From NCBI GenBank assembly GCA_942491885.1, contig CALOCQ010000002.1:1488001-1552000 (forward strand): a stretch of DNA of 64,000 bases, given 5' to 3'. The notes below the pieces were generated by a model. It was not told the DNA's origin. It saw only the letters and a list, made by a program, of their open reading frames with translations, and did not search any database. This document shows, piece by piece, positions 34,151-44,008 of the stretch. The stretch is from CALBPI01 sp942491885 (GTDB lineage: Bacteria > Pseudomonadota > Gammaproteobacteria > Steroidobacterales > Woeseiaceae). The position numbers and the translations under genes were made by a program. The first letter of the stretch is position 1; every line of letters begins with the position of its first letter.

Positions 34151-35178
34151 TGCTGCGCTCCCTGTACTCGCACATCGAGCGTTGGTCTGCTGTCTGTCAT
34201 GCGCATATCTGGCACCTTAAATCCCGCATCAGTGGCGAGCTGAACAAATTGTTGCAGCGGCTCTGCATCCAGCGCAAACGCCACGCCAAAGTCGCCGCCA
34301 CCGGCGCCACAGGGCTTGTAAAGCACGCCTGCATCCACCGCAATCTCAGACAATTGCTGATGCCCGCCTGCCATGTAGTCGAGCGCCGCGGCCCGGTCCA
34401 GGACAAGCATGTGTTCAGCAAAAGCCTGCATCCGATCGATTATCGCTGCTGCGTCGCCCTGATGCCAAACATTGGCAATCTGGCCAGCCAGCGCCTTCAA
34501 ATTGCCCACCATGGTCTTGCTCGACGAATCCTGTGCAAACCAGTAGTTGAATCTATGCACGCGGCTCACAGTAGCCGCCGATCCCGGGCAGGCAACCGGC
34601 TGTGCCAGCAGGTTCGTTGGCCAGTCCAAAGCCTCGATGCCGGGTGCCGGGTGTACAGACGGGTGGAACGCCAATAGTCCACCACGCGCAACGGCAACCA
34701 CATCGGCGCCACTACCGTGACCGCCTTGAAAACGCAAATGCGCGGTCAACAGTCCATCGAGTGACGCAGCCTGTCCGGAAAAAGCCGCCAACGCATTGCC
34801 AGCTGCAACCGCCACCGCGGCGCTGGAGCCAAGACCCAATTTGCGCCCGGCATCAAACATCGGGCGCGAATCGACACACATCTCAACAGGTTGCGTCGGC
34901 GGATAGGCGATCAGCAACTGCCGAACCAGCGCAACATCACCCGGCTCTGCTAAATCGCCGAACACGGGCTGACCGTCGGCCATCGTGAACTCGACGTCGA
35001 GGTCCGCGAACCCGCGCAACGTTAGTTGCGAGGCATCAGCATCACGCGGCGCCACGCTGACGGTCACAAACCGGTTCACACAGGCCAATATCGCCGGTCC
35101 ACCATGCAACACGGCGTACTCGCCGCTTAGCATCAGTTTCCCCGGCACGCGCGCCGTGACATGACGAGCCTCGCTCAA
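34147..35178 (-). CDS. Phosphomevalonate kinase
   Basis: A 343-residue GHMP kinase converting phosphomevalonate to diphosphomevalonate. Motif 1 is ARVPGKLMLSGEYAVLHGGPAIL, the ATP loop is RKLGLGSSAAVAVAAGNAL, and motif 3 is KPCGAGGGDFGVAF. The GExAVLxGG head and KxxxGSG-type FQGGHGSGADVVAVARGGLLAF are those of phosphomevalonate kinases. Its position between the mevalonate kinase fusion and the decarboxylase, with 4-base overlaps at both ends, supports the assignment. Confidence 0.88.
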   Translation of the reverse strand: MSEARHVTARVPGKLMLSGEYAVLHGGPAILACVNRFVTVSVAPRDADASQLTLRGFADLDVEFTMADGQPVFGDLAEPGDVALVRQLLIAYPPTQPVEMCVDSRPMFDAGRKLGLGSSAAVAVAAGNALAAFSGQAASLDGLLTAHLRFQGGHGSGADVVAVARGGLLAFHPSVHPAPGIEALDWPTNLLAQPVACPGSAATVSRVHRFNYWFAQDSSSKTMVGNLKALAGQIANVWHQGDAAAIIDRMQAFAEHMLVLDRAAALDYMAGGHQQLSEIAVDAGVLYKPCGAGGGDFGVAFALDAEPLQQFVQLATDAGFKVPDMRMTDSRPTLDVRVQGAQQ

Positions 35179-36185
35179 GAGCCTACCGATTGCACGTGAG
35201 CCGGGCCGCCGAGTCCACAGCGCAACACGCGCTTGACGCCATCAATGCTGGCCAGTTCGCGACTGACGAAATCGGCATCCTGTGGCAGACAAACCGCCTT
35301 TACCTGAGGACCTGCGTCGATCGTGAAAAACACACCGCGACCGGCCGCACGCATCGCCATAACGCTGTGCATGCACTCAACCGTAGCGCCATTCCAATAC
35401 AGCAGGGCCGGCTGTGTTGCCTGCATGACCGCATGCATTTTCAGGCAACTGCTTTCGCTGACCGCTGCGAGCGCTTCAAAATCGCGAGCGGCCACAGCCG
35501 CATCAGCCAGATCCAGGTCTGAACGGTGCGTCTGCAGCCAACTGGCGTAATACGGTGAGGTGCTAGCCGAGGCGCGCATCGCTTCGGTCGAACCCGTCGC
35601 CTTGCGTGCCTCGCTGGTAATCGCCACGACCACGGTCAGTGGAAAATCGTCGGCTGACGCAATGCCTCTGACGTCGATATCGGCCGCCGGGTTGTCTGGT
35701 GTATCGAGCCTGACAAAGCCGCCGAACAAGGAACGCGCGGCAGACCCTGAGCCACTGCCGGCGCGGCGCGCCAAATCAAGCGTCGACAAGCTGCCACCGA
35801 GCAAGCTGTCCAGCGCTACGACAAGCGCAGCAAAACCTGAGGCAGAGGACGCCAGACCGGCCGCAGTCGGGAAATTATTTTCGGATTGAATAGCAATTGG
35901 CGGGCGACTGCCGGGCCAATAGCGGTCAATGAACGCGAACACGCGGCCGGCCATGGCAGGTTCGCCGCTGCCATTCAGTTCGAAACTGTCGCAGGCAACA
36001 GCCGGACCCGCCGCGATACGTGTGGTCGTGGCCAATTCGTCCAAAGTGATGGACAAGGAGCCGACAGCCGGCACATTGTGCGCACTGTCAGCCTTGCCCC
36101 AATACTTGATCAGCGCAATGTTTGGATGCGCGCTGGCTACCACCGATGTGTTTTTTTTGGGTGAGGCTGTCAAATCAGTTTCCAC
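35175..36185 (-). CDS. mvaD: Diphosphomevalonate decarboxylase
   Basis: A 336-residue GHMP enzyme that phosphorylates and decarboxylates diphosphomevalonate to isopentenyl diphosphate. It has the family start SAHPNIALIKYWGK, SLSITLDEL, the signature NFPTAAGLASSASGFAALV, and ARRAGSGSGSAARSLFGGFV. The end VFFTIDAGPQVKAVCL carries the conserved Asp. It is the first gene of the three-gene minus-strand mevalonate operon and divergent from ispA with a 40-base gap that must hold both promoters. Confidence 0.93.
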   Translation of the reverse strand: METDLTASPKKNTSVVASAHPNIALIKYWGKADSAHNVPAVGSLSITLDELATTTRIAAGPAVACDSFELNGSGEPAMAGRVFAFIDRYWPGSRPPIAIQSENNFPTAAGLASSASGFAALVVALDSLLGGSLSTLDLARRAGSGSGSAARSLFGGFVRLDTPDNPAADIDVRGIASADDFPLTVVVAITSEARKATGSTEAMRASASTSPYYASWLQTHRSDLDLADAAVAARDFEALAAVSESSCLKMHAVMQATQPALLYWNGATVECMHSVMAMRAAGRGVFFTIDAGPQVKAVCLPQDADFVSRELASIDGVKRVLRCGLGGPAHVQSVGS

Positions 36186-36225
36186 GCGCGCAAAATAAGC
36201 GGTCTATTGGGTCAGGAACAATTCC

Positions 36226-37119
36226 ATGTCGTTCGAACTCGCGATTCCGGATTATATCGCCCGCGTCGATGGCGTGCTTGCCACAACGCTGCCGCCGGCG
36301 GATATTGTCCCGGTCAGGCTGCATGAGGCCATGCGCTACGCCACACTCAATGGCGGCAAGCGCATCCGTCCGTTGCTGGTCTATGCGACCGGCAAGATGC
36401 TCAAGGTAGACACCCACCTGCTGGACGCTCCAGCGGTAGCCGTTGAGCTCATTCATGCATTTTCGCTGGTGCATGACGATCTGCCCGCCATGGATGACGA
36501 CGATCTTCGCCGCGGCAAGCCAACGGTGCACTGCAAATACGATGAGGCAACGGCCATTCTCGCCGCAGCGGATGCGCTGCAGCCACTGGCTTTTGAGGTG
36601 CTGGCCAGCGCACCGCGCGGCGACGGCCTGGAGCGGGCCCAGCTAGCGATGGTGGCTATTCTGGCTCGCGCATGCGGGTCGCTGGGCATGACCGGCGGTC
36701 AGGCTATCGATATTGAGTCAGAAGGCCAGAAAATCAGCCCCGAATTACTGCGCAAGATGTTCGAGCAAAAAACCGGTGCGCTCATTGTCGCGGCAATTGA
36801 GATGGCCGCGACGCTGTGCCCCTCTTTGGGGACACAGGAATACGACGCGCTGCAGGAGTTTTCGCAGTGCCTGGGGCTGGCGTTCCAGATTCGTGATGAC
36901 ATTCTGGATATTGAGGGTGACACCGAGACCATCGGTAAAACGGCCGGTTCCGACGCCGCCCATGACAAGGCCACCTGGCCAGCGCTGTTTGGGCTGGAGG
37001 CCGCCAAGTCAGAGTGCAATGCGCTGTATGAACGCGGCATGGAAGCACTATCACTGTTCGGTGAGGCCGCTGAGCCGCTGCAGATTCTGGCGCATATCAT
37101 CGTACAACGTGACGACTAG
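36226..37119 (+). CDS. ispA: Farnesyl/geranyl diphosphate synthase
   Basis: A 297-residue short-chain prenyltransferase joining isopentenyl diphosphate to allylic diphosphates. It has GGKRIRPLLVY, first aspartate motif HDDLPAMDDDDLRRGKPT, GQAIDIES, KTGALIVAA and second aspartate motif QIRDDILDIEGD. Two residues between the first aspartates fit the bacterial farnesyl synthase type. In many Gammaproteobacteria ispA lies beside dxs of the MEP pathway; here it is divergent from the mevalonate operon. dinB starts 6 bases after its stop. Confidence 0.93.
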   Translation: MSFELAIPDYIARVDGVLATTLPPADIVPVRLHEAMRYATLNGGKRIRPLLVYATGKMLKVDTHLLDAPAVAVELIHAFSLVHDDLPAMDDDDLRRGKPTVHCKYDEATAILAAADALQPLAFEVLASAPRGDGLERAQLAMVAILARACGSLGMTGGQAIDIESEGQKISPELLRKMFEQKTGALIVAAIEMAATLCPSLGTQEYDALQEFSQCLGLAFQIRDDILDIEGDTETIGKTAGSDAAHDKATWPALFGLEAAKSECNALYERGMEALSLFGEAAEPLQILAHIIVQRDD

Positions 37120-37124
37120 CCATC

Positions 37125-38306
37125 GTGTCAAACGAGCGGGTCATTTTGCATGTGGATATGGATGCGTTTTTCGCCTCCATTGAGCAGCGCGACAACCCGG
37201 ACCTGAGGGGAAGGCCCGTGTTGGTTGGTGGCAGCGGCCAACGCGGCGTAGTCGCGGCGGCGAGCTATGAGGCGCGCAAATTTGGTGTGTTTTCGGCAAT
37301 GCCGGTACGCAAGGCCCTGGCGCGCTGCCCGGATGCGGTCGTCGTGCGTTCACGCATGGACGTCTATCAGGCGGTTTCCAGACAGGTATTCAGCGTCTTT
37401 CGCAGCGCCACACCCGAAGTCGAAGGCCTGTCTTTCGACGAGGCGTTTCTGGATGTCAGCCGCAGCCTGAATCTGCTCGGAACGGCACATGACATTGCAC
37501 GCAAGATCAAGGCAGACATCACAGAGCAGACTGGGCTGACAGCCTCGGTCGGCATTGCCGCCAACAAGCTGGTGGCCAAGATCGCATCAGACCTCGATAA
37601 GCCAGACGGCCTGACCTTTATTCCAGCCGGCACCGAAGCCGATCGGCTGGCAACACTCGATGTGCGCGTGCTGCCGGGCATCGGCAAGCGAAAGTTCAGC
37701 GAACTGGAGGCCGCCGGCGTATTGACGATTGCTGATCTGCAGACCGCCAGCGACAACGTGATGTCGCGCCTGTTCGGGCGCTATGCAGCGCGCATGCGCG
37801 AGCGCTCTCTGGGCATTGATGTGCGACCGGTGGTCGCCATCAGGGACGAAAAATCCGTCAGCAGCGAAACCACTTTCGACAAGGATCTGGCGGCTGAAAA
37901 CGACATTCGCCAGGCCCTTCTCGGGCTAAGTGACCGAACGGGTACGCGCCTGCGCAACAAATCGCTGCTTGCCGGTGTCATACAGGTCAAGATACGGCAA
38001 AGCGATTTTCGCACCTACACGCGCCAGTCACGCGTAAGACCCGCAACCGCCAATACGCAGCTGATCTTTCAGGAAGCCGCTCAGTTGGTAGACGACTGGC
38101 GCAGCGAACACCCTGGGCAACGCATCAGACTGCTCGGCGTTGGCGGCGCAGCACTGGCTGAGGATCAGCAACTGGATATGTTCAGTGATCAGCCCAAACT
38201 GGATGGCAATCGTGTCGACAAGACGGTCGACGCGGTGCGCGAACGCTTTAGCGAGCTTGGTTCTCTGGCGCTTCAATCAGCGCGAACGTTGCGCCGCGAT
38301 GACTAA
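37125..38306 (+). CDS. dinB: DNA polymerase IV
   Basis: A 393-residue Y-family error-prone polymerase for lesion bypass. Catalytic motifs: LHVDMDAFFASIEQRDNP and SFDEAFLDVS, with YEARKFGVFSAMP and the helix-hairpin-helix LPGIGKRKFSELE. The C-terminal little-finger domain ends with QLDMF, a beta-clamp binding motif. The start is GTG at 37125 (MSNERVILHVDMD). It is 6 bases after ispA, so probably co-transcribed. I see no clear LexA box immediately upstream. Confidence 0.95.
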   Translation: MSNERVILHVDMDAFFASIEQRDNPDLRGRPVLVGGSGQRGVVAAASYEARKFGVFSAMPVRKALARCPDAVVVRSRMDVYQAVSRQVFSVFRSATPEVEGLSFDEAFLDVSRSLNLLGTAHDIARKIKADITEQTGLTASVGIAANKLVAKIASDLDKPDGLTFIPAGTEADRLATLDVRVLPGIGKRKFSELEAAGVLTIADLQTASDNVMSRLFGRYAARMRERSLGIDVRPVVAIRDEKSVSSETTFDKDLAAENDIRQALLGLSDRTGTRLRNKSLLAGVIQVKIRQSDFRTYTRQSRVRPATANTQLIFQEAAQLVDDWRSEHPGQRIRLLGVGGAALAEDQQLDMFSDQPKLDGNRVDKTVDAVRERFSELGSLALQSARTLRRDD

Positions 38307-38360
38307 AACAGGCAGACAAGTTTCGCGCACTGTCCCCGCGCAGGTAGACTGGGTGGTGCC

Positions 38361-40046
38361 ATGTATCTAGATTTTTTCGCCCTGCATGAGCGTCCGTTCA
38401 GCATTACACCTGATCCGCGCTACCTGTTCATGAGCGAGCGCCACGCCGAGGCGCTGGCGCACCTGATCTATGGCGTCACCGAAAGTGACGGCTTTATTGT
38501 CCTGACCGGTGAGGTCGGAACCGGCAAGACCACGCTGGTGCGCAGTCTGCTACAAAAGATGCCCGCAGAGGCCGATGTCGCGCTGGTGTTGAATCCACAG
38601 CTCACGGCGGCTGAGTTTCTGACCGCCATCAACAAGGAGCTGGGCATTGCCCTGCCAGAGGACACCGGCAGCTGCCGGGCGCTAACGGAGGACCTCAACC
38701 AGTACTTGCTGGACGCACACAGCCGCGGCAGGCGCACGATTGCCGTTGTTGATGAAGCACAAAACCTCTCGGCCGAGGTGCTTGAGCAAATTCGTTTGCT
38801 GACCAACCTTGAAACGACAAGACACAAACTGCTGCAGATCGTGCTGATTGGCCAGCCCGAGCTGCGCGAGTTGCTGGCGCGCACAGACTTGAGACAACTG
38901 GCTCAACGGGTCACCGCGCGCTACCACCTGCTGCCGCTCAACATGAATGAAGCCAGCCAGTATCTGGATCATCGGCTTGCCGTGGCTGGTGCCGTGCAAC
39001 CTATTCTGACACCCAAGGCCAAGCATCGGATTCATCAACTGGCCGGCGGCATTCCGCGGCTGATGAATCTGATCGCAGATCGCGCATTGCTCGGCGCCTG
39101 GAGCCGCGAACAGCGCTCGGTAGACAAGCGTCTGGTGAATGCGGCCGCAGGCGAGGTGTTTGGCGGCAAATCGAATGAAGAGCAGCGGCGAAATCGCTGG
39201 CCTCAACTGGCTCTGGCCCTTACCTGCATGCTATTGGTCGCGCTGAGCGCTGTTGCCTACTTCGCCAGCCGGGCGCCAACTACTAGCAACACCACGACCG
39301 CACTGGTTACAAAGCCGTTACCAACAGTCGAACAGTCGCAGCCCGTCAGCGAACCACCGGTTGCAGAACCGCTGGCGCAGCCGTTGCCTTCGTTGAGTGA
39401 CTGGCTGGCTCAGCATCGCGATCGCACCGGCAATGTCGATGCCTTTGCAACACTGTTTGCCGCCTGGGGGCTGAGTCTGGATCGAGAGATACCTTCGGCC
39501 TGCGAACAGGCTCGCGAGTTCGGCCTGCGTTGCGCCGCCGATCGCAGCGCGCTGTCCGGGCTGCTATTGCTTGATCGGCCCGCCATTATGACGCTGATCG
39601 ATGAAAATGCAGAGGCACACCAGATTGTCTTGAGCGGATATCGTGACGGTGAAATGTTACTGCAGGTTCCGGATGGCGAAGTGCGCGTGCCGCGCGGTGA
39701 GCTGGAGCCGCTTTGGTTCGGCGAATACCTGCTGCTATGGAAGCCACCCAATGATCGCGTTCAGAATTTCGTGCCAGGCATGCGTGACCCGGGCATTGTC
39801 TGGCTGCGGCAAAGCCTGACAGCGATCATGGGTCGAGACATCCAGCCAGCCGACTCAACGCTATACGATGACACACTGGAAACCCAGGTCAGAGACTACC
39901 AGCGCTCTCGACGCCTGACCGTTGACGGACTGGTTGGCCAACAAACCCAAATGATGATCAATACCGATTTGGGTCTGGCGAGTATCCCGCGCCTTAGCAA
40001 CACGCCGTTGCTGGCGGTGTCGACGAAAACAGCAGGTAGTCCCTGA
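38361..40046 (+). CDS. GspA/ExeA-like AAA ATPase with peptidoglycan-binding domain
   Basis: A 561-residue protein of the ExeA type, which with ExeB/GspB helps place the type II secretin through the cell wall. It opens MYLDFFALHERPFSITPDPRYL, then Walker A GEVGTGKTT near residue 50 and Walker B TIAVVDEAQNLS near residue 128. A membrane helix lies at about 280-302 (LALALTCMLLVALSAVAYFA). A periplasmic peptidase-like/linker part follows, and a peptidoglycan-binding domain lies at about 495-545 (VRDYQRSRRLTVDGLVGQQTQMMIN). It overlaps gspB by one base. No other type II secretion genes are in the window. Confidence 0.9.
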   Translation: MYLDFFALHERPFSITPDPRYLFMSERHAEALAHLIYGVTESDGFIVLTGEVGTGKTTLVRSLLQKMPAEADVALVLNPQLTAAEFLTAINKELGIALPEDTGSCRALTEDLNQYLLDAHSRGRRTIAVVDEAQNLSAEVLEQIRLLTNLETTRHKLLQIVLIGQPELRELLARTDLRQLAQRVTARYHLLPLNMNEASQYLDHRLAVAGAVQPILTPKAKHRIHQLAGGIPRLMNLIADRALLGAWSREQRSVDKRLVNAAAGEVFGGKSNEEQRRNRWPQLALALTCMLLVALSAVAYFASRAPTTSNTTTALVTKPLPTVEQSQPVSEPPVAEPLAQPLPSLSDWLAQHRDRTGNVDAFATLFAAWGLSLDREIPSACEQAREFGLRCAADRSALSGLLLLDRPAIMTLIDENAEAHQIVLSGYRDGEMLLQVPDGEVRVPRGELEPLWFGEYLLLWKPPNDRVQNFVPGMRDPGIVWLRQSLTAIMGRDIQPADSTLYDDTLETQVRDYQRSRRLTVDGLVGQQTQMMINTDLGLASIPRLSNTPLLAVSTKTAGSP

Positions 40047-40687
40047 TGTCGTTAATCCTGGATGCACTGCGCAAATCAGACAGGGAGCGTGCGCGCCAGA
40101 AGGCGCCGCAGTCGGTCGCCGCAGCGACATCAAATGGCGATGCGCCAGCAAAGCGCTGGTTGTTGCCGGTGATTGCATTACTGGTGCTCAACGCCGCTTT
40201 CCTGATGTGGTTGGCTTTCAAGCCCAGCCAGCAAGATGTCACCGCACAGCCCGCACGCGACGTTGAGCGTCAAACTGTTGTTGAGGTAGCGCCGCGTCAG
40301 CAGCCCGCCATACCCGATGCCCGCGCAGATGTGAGCTCTTTGCTCGATGAAGCCATTCGCAGCGCCGCTGCCGAACGCGAGCAAGCGCCAACGGCCGCCG
40401 CATCTGCGCCGGCGCGGACCGCTGCTGCAACGCCAAGAGCCTCTGCAAACGATCTGGCATTGCCCACCTACACTGAGCTGAAGCTCAATGGCTCGCTAAC
40501 GCTGGACCAGCTCAACCTCGACCTGCATGTCTACAGTGAGCAAGCCGATGCCAGGCTGGCCTTTATCAATGGCCAGAAGGTCACGGCAGGCACTCGCCTG
40601 AAGGGTGGCGGCGAAGTCGTTGAAATCACCGAATTCGGTGTTATCTTGCAACACAACGGGCAGCGCTTTGTGCTGCCGCGCGACTAA
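40046..40687 (+). CDS. GspB-like general secretion pathway protein
   Basis: A 213-residue bitopic inner-membrane protein. The conserved opening MSLILDALRKSDRERARQ is the GspB/ExeB hallmark. A helix lies at residues 37-55 (WLLPVIALLVLNAAFLMWL). A proline/alanine-rich linker leads to the C-terminal domain (LPTYTELKLNGSL, LDLHVYSEQADARLAFINGQKVTAGTRL, FGVILQHNGQRFVLPRD), related to GspC HR domains. It pairs with the ATPase just upstream. Confidence 0.9.
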   Translation: MSLILDALRKSDRERARQKAPQSVAAATSNGDAPAKRWLLPVIALLVLNAAFLMWLAFKPSQQDVTAQPARDVERQTVVEVAPRQQPAIPDARADVSSLLDEAIRSAAAEREQAPTAAASAPARTAAATPRASANDLALPTYTELKLNGSLTLDQLNLDLHVYSEQADARLAFINGQKVTAGTRLKGGGEVVEITEFGVILQHNGQRFVLPRD

Positions 40688-40728
40688 ATGAACATAATCA
40701 AATAGCTGCAGGAAAGGCGGGGGGCCCC

Positions 40729-42513
40729 ATGCAATATCTCGATGGCGAGGCGATGCGAATGGCGCTGAAGAACGGCGTGCAACGTGTTATCTCGAGTCAG
40801 GAAGGGCTGAACAAGATTAATGTATTTCCAGTAGCTGACGGAGATACAGGTACCAACATGGCGCTGACAGTCGGCGCCATGGGGCAGCTCCTGCAACGCG
40901 ATGAAGCATTTGTGCTGCACAATCTGCTCGCACGCGCGTCGGATGCTTTGCTTGACGGTGCGCGCGGCAACTCCGGTGCCATTCTTGCGCAGTTTTTTCA
41001 GGGCGTATCGGACACCGCCGCTGAACTCACCCAGTTCAGCACCGATTCGTTTGCGAACGCCGTCGTCGCCGGCAGCACCTATGCGCGAGATGCGTTGTCG
41101 GAACCCCGCGAAGGCACCATCCTGTCGGTCATCGATGCATTTGCCGATGCACTGTCCGCCAGCCTGGACAAGACGCGAAGCATCGACTTCCCTACGCTCA
41201 TGAGCGAGGGGATCACTGCAGCAAACAAGGCGTTGGCTAACACCAAGTATCAGCTGGCTGAGCTCAAAAAAGCCGATGTGGTTGATGCCGGCGGCAAGGG
41301 TTTTGTGGCAATGCTCGAAGGCATGCTGGCCTACATACGTGACGGTGAAGTTACCGATGCGATTGATTTGCCTGCCGACATTTCGGATGCACCGATGGCC
41401 GGCGAGGACGTCGACCTGGATTATCGATTCTGTACCGAGTGCATTGTCACTGCCGAGAATATCGATCGCAGAAAATTGCGCGAAGGGCTGTCAGCACTGG
41501 GCGGCAGTCTGGTGCTCGCAGGCAGCAGGCACAAGGCAAAAATTCATATCCACGTCAACGAACCGGAGGCCGTCTTCCAGCTGGCCCAGTCGTTTGGCGA
41601 GGTCGTTGGCCAAAAAGCTGACGATATGCAACGCCAGCAACATGCAACACATGGCGTAAAACACAAGATCGCTGTCATTACAGACAGTGCCGCCGATATC
41701 GCAGAAGCCGATATGGATGCACTGGACATTCACTTTGTGCCACTGCGCGTGCAATTCGGCGAGCAGGGCTATCTGGATAAACTCAGCATCTCACAGAGCG
41801 AATTCTTCGACGAGCTGCAGCGCAATCCGAATCACCCGACAACCTCGCAGCCTTCCCCGGGTGACTTCCGGCGTCAGTATCAGTTTCTCGCCAGCCACTT
41901 CGATGATGTGCTGGCGATCAGCCTGTCAGCCAAAGTCAGCGGTACATTCTCGGCTGCCACCAATGCCGCGTCACGCGTATCCGCACACGGCAAAATGCAT
42001 GTTATCGATTCGCGAAATGCCTCGCTCGGGCAAGGCCTGATTGTGCGCCATGCTGCAGAGCTGGCGAAGATGGATACACCTATCGACAAGCTACTGAGTG
42101 CGGTACAGGAAGCCGTCGAGAACACGCAAACCTACGCACTTGTGAAGGACCTGACCTACGCCGTTCGCGGCGGCCGGGTGCCGGCGTCACGCAAAGTTGT
42201 TGCAGACCTGCTCAATCTCAACCCGGTGCTGCGCACAGCGCCGGACGGCAGCGTTTCTTCAGGGGGCGTCATTCTGGGTCGAAGCAAGCGGCTGCCCAAG
42301 TTTGTGCGCTACATTACCAAGCGAACAGATTTATCCCGGCCAGTGCGATTGGCTGTGGGTCACGCAAACTGTGCAGAGGATGCCATCGAGTTACAACGCC
42401 AACTGACTGAGGCTCTGCCGAATCTCAAAGACAGTTATTGCACCGACGTGTGTTCAGCGTTTGGTGTGCACGGCGGGCCAGGATTGGTGGTCGCAGCACT
42501 CATGTACGTTTAG
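40729..42513 (+). CDS. DAK2-DegV fusion (fatty-acid kinase FakA-FakB type)
   Basis: A 594-residue protein. Residues about 1-200 are a DhaL/DAK2 ATP-binding domain (INVFPVADGDTGTNMALTV, the Mg-binding aspartates; GARGNSGAILAQFFQG). Residues about 215-300 resemble the FakA middle domain (YRFCTECIVTAENIDRR, KIHIHVNEP). Residues about 309-594 are a DegV/FakB fatty-acid-binding domain (KIAVITDSAADI, PTTSQPSPGDF, SAKVSGTFSAA). In Firmicutes the kinase and the carrier are separate proteins that phosphorylate exogenous fatty acids; here both are in one chain. The frame is intact, with start ATG 40729 after GGAAAGGCGG. Confidence 0.88.
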   Translation: MQYLDGEAMRMALKNGVQRVISSQEGLNKINVFPVADGDTGTNMALTVGAMGQLLQRDEAFVLHNLLARASDALLDGARGNSGAILAQFFQGVSDTAAELTQFSTDSFANAVVAGSTYARDALSEPREGTILSVIDAFADALSASLDKTRSIDFPTLMSEGITAANKALANTKYQLAELKKADVVDAGGKGFVAMLEGMLAYIRDGEVTDAIDLPADISDAPMAGEDVDLDYRFCTECIVTAENIDRRKLREGLSALGGSLVLAGSRHKAKIHIHVNEPEAVFQLAQSFGEVVGQKADDMQRQQHATHGVKHKIAVITDSAADIAEADMDALDIHFVPLRVQFGEQGYLDKLSISQSEFFDELQRNPNHPTTSQPSPGDFRRQYQFLASHFDDVLAISLSAKVSGTFSAATNAASRVSAHGKMHVIDSRNASLGQGLIVRHAAELAKMDTPIDKLLSAVQEAVENTQTYALVKDLTYAVRGGRVPASRKVVADLLNLNPVLRTAPDGSVSSGGVILGRSKRLPKFVRYITKRTDLSRPVRLAVGHANCAEDAIELQRQLTEALPNLKDSYCTDVCSAFGVHGGPGLVVAALMYV

Positions 42514-43206
42514 CCTGACTCAGGCGCATCATCGGGCAATGGCTCGATCAGTCGTGGATCCTCATTGCGGGCGTTGTTGACGGTCTTGGCAACGGGCCAG
42601 CTAACCAGCTGCCGGGCTTGCGCCTCGGCGTTGAGCTCGCGCAGCGACGGCGGATTATTTTGATCGTCTCCCATCAGCCAATGTTCGGCGGTTACGTCAT
42701 CAAGCATCACGGGCATGCGATGATGCAATGCGGCGATCGGCTCACTCGATGGCATGGTCAGGATGCTGAAGGTTTGCAGCGGGTGTTCACTGGCGGGATC
42801 GCGCCATTGCTCCCAAAGCCCGGCAAGCCCCAATGGTCGATGATCGCGATGCGATAGGTAGTAAGGCTGCTTGCCGCTCTCGCCAGCCACCCATTCGTAA
42901 TAGCCATCAGCAGGGACGACGCAACGGCGCTGTCGAATGCCGCACGAAAGGCGGGCTTTCGGCCACCGTTTCACTGCGTGCATTGATCATTCGCGACGCC
43001 GCCTTCTTGTCTTTCGACCAGAACGGCACAAGCCCCCACCGCAACATGGCAAGCTCATGCTGACCCGATGCGCCTATACGAATAACTGCGGCGAGATCAG
43101 TTGGCGCAATGTTGTACTGGGGCAGCACGGCAACCGACGCATCACTCACACCAAACAGATCGGTGACGGCCTCGGCAGCTGAGTAGAAGGCGAATCTGCC
43201 GCACAT
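42510..43206 (-). CDS. SRAP-domain protein (YedK/HMCES type), frameshifted
   Basis: SOS-response-associated peptidase-like protein that forms a covalent thiazolidine link through Cys2 with abasic sites in single-stranded DNA. It opens MCGRFAF with Cys2, followed by YNIAPTDLAAVIR, LRWGLVPFWSKDKKAASRMINARSETVAESP with the conserved NARSET, then CVVPADGYYEWV, and the His motif LHHRMPVML. A frameshift lies near 42935, between NARSET and CVVPA. Corrected length about 230 residues is normal. It starts 15 bases after the ABC permease stop on the same strand. Confidence 0.85.
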
Positions 43207-43221
43207 AAACCTGGCGGCTGC

Positions 43222-44008
43222 CTACTCGCGAATGCCAATGCCGCGGTTCATCAGTGCCAAACAGGCACCAAACAGCAGCGCGACAAAAAACAATACGAGA
43301 ACATAGGCCGTTACGATAGGAATATCTGACTGGCCCAGGACCCCATAGCGAAACGCATTGACCATGTAGAGTATGGGATTGGCCATCGACACCTTCTGCC
43401 AGAACTCGGGCAGCAGGGAGATCGAATAAAACACACCGCCAAGATAGGTCAATGGCGTCAACACGAATGTCGGCACAATGGAAATGTCGTCAAATTTCTT
43501 GGCGAAAATCGCATTGATGAAGCCCGCCAGCGAGAATACGATTGACGTCAAAATAACCATCGACAACATGATCAGCGGGGTGGGCAATCTCCAGATGCGT
43601 AAACGCTAGTGCAATAATCGCGACCAACACGCCAACCATCAGGCCGCGCACCACGCCTCCAGCCACATGACCGAGAATAATTATCGCATTGGGCACCGGG
43701 GAAACCAGCATCTCCTCGATATGGCGCTGAAATTTTGCCCCGAAGAATGAGGACACAACATTGCCATAGGAATTGGTAATGACCGACATCATGATGAGTC
43801 CGGGTGCAATGAACTGCATATAGCTGAAGCCGTCCATCTCGCCGATGCGACTGCCAATGAGCGTGCCGAAAATCAGAAAATACAAGGTCATGGTGATTGC
43901 GGGCGGCACGATAGTCTGAATCCATATACGCACAACGCGCACATATTCCTTGTAAACAATCGTTGTGAACGCAACCCAGTTACGCATGGCAATTGATGGC
44001 TCGCTCAT
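43222..44008 (-). CDS. ABC-2 type permease, YadH-like, frameshifted
   Basis: Inner-membrane permease of the YadH/NodJ type. The N-terminal half is TIVYKEYVRVVRIWIQTIVPPAITMTLYFLIFGTLIG and QFIAPGLIMMSVITNSYGNVVSSFFGAKF. The C-terminal half, in another frame, is PLIMLSMVILTSIVFSLAGFINAIFAKKFDDISIVPTFVLTPLTYLGGVFYSISLLP. The shift lies near 43580. The corrected length of about 260 residues is typical. It overlaps the ATPase gene by 4 bases. YadGH-type transporters have unknown substrates. Confidence 0.85.
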
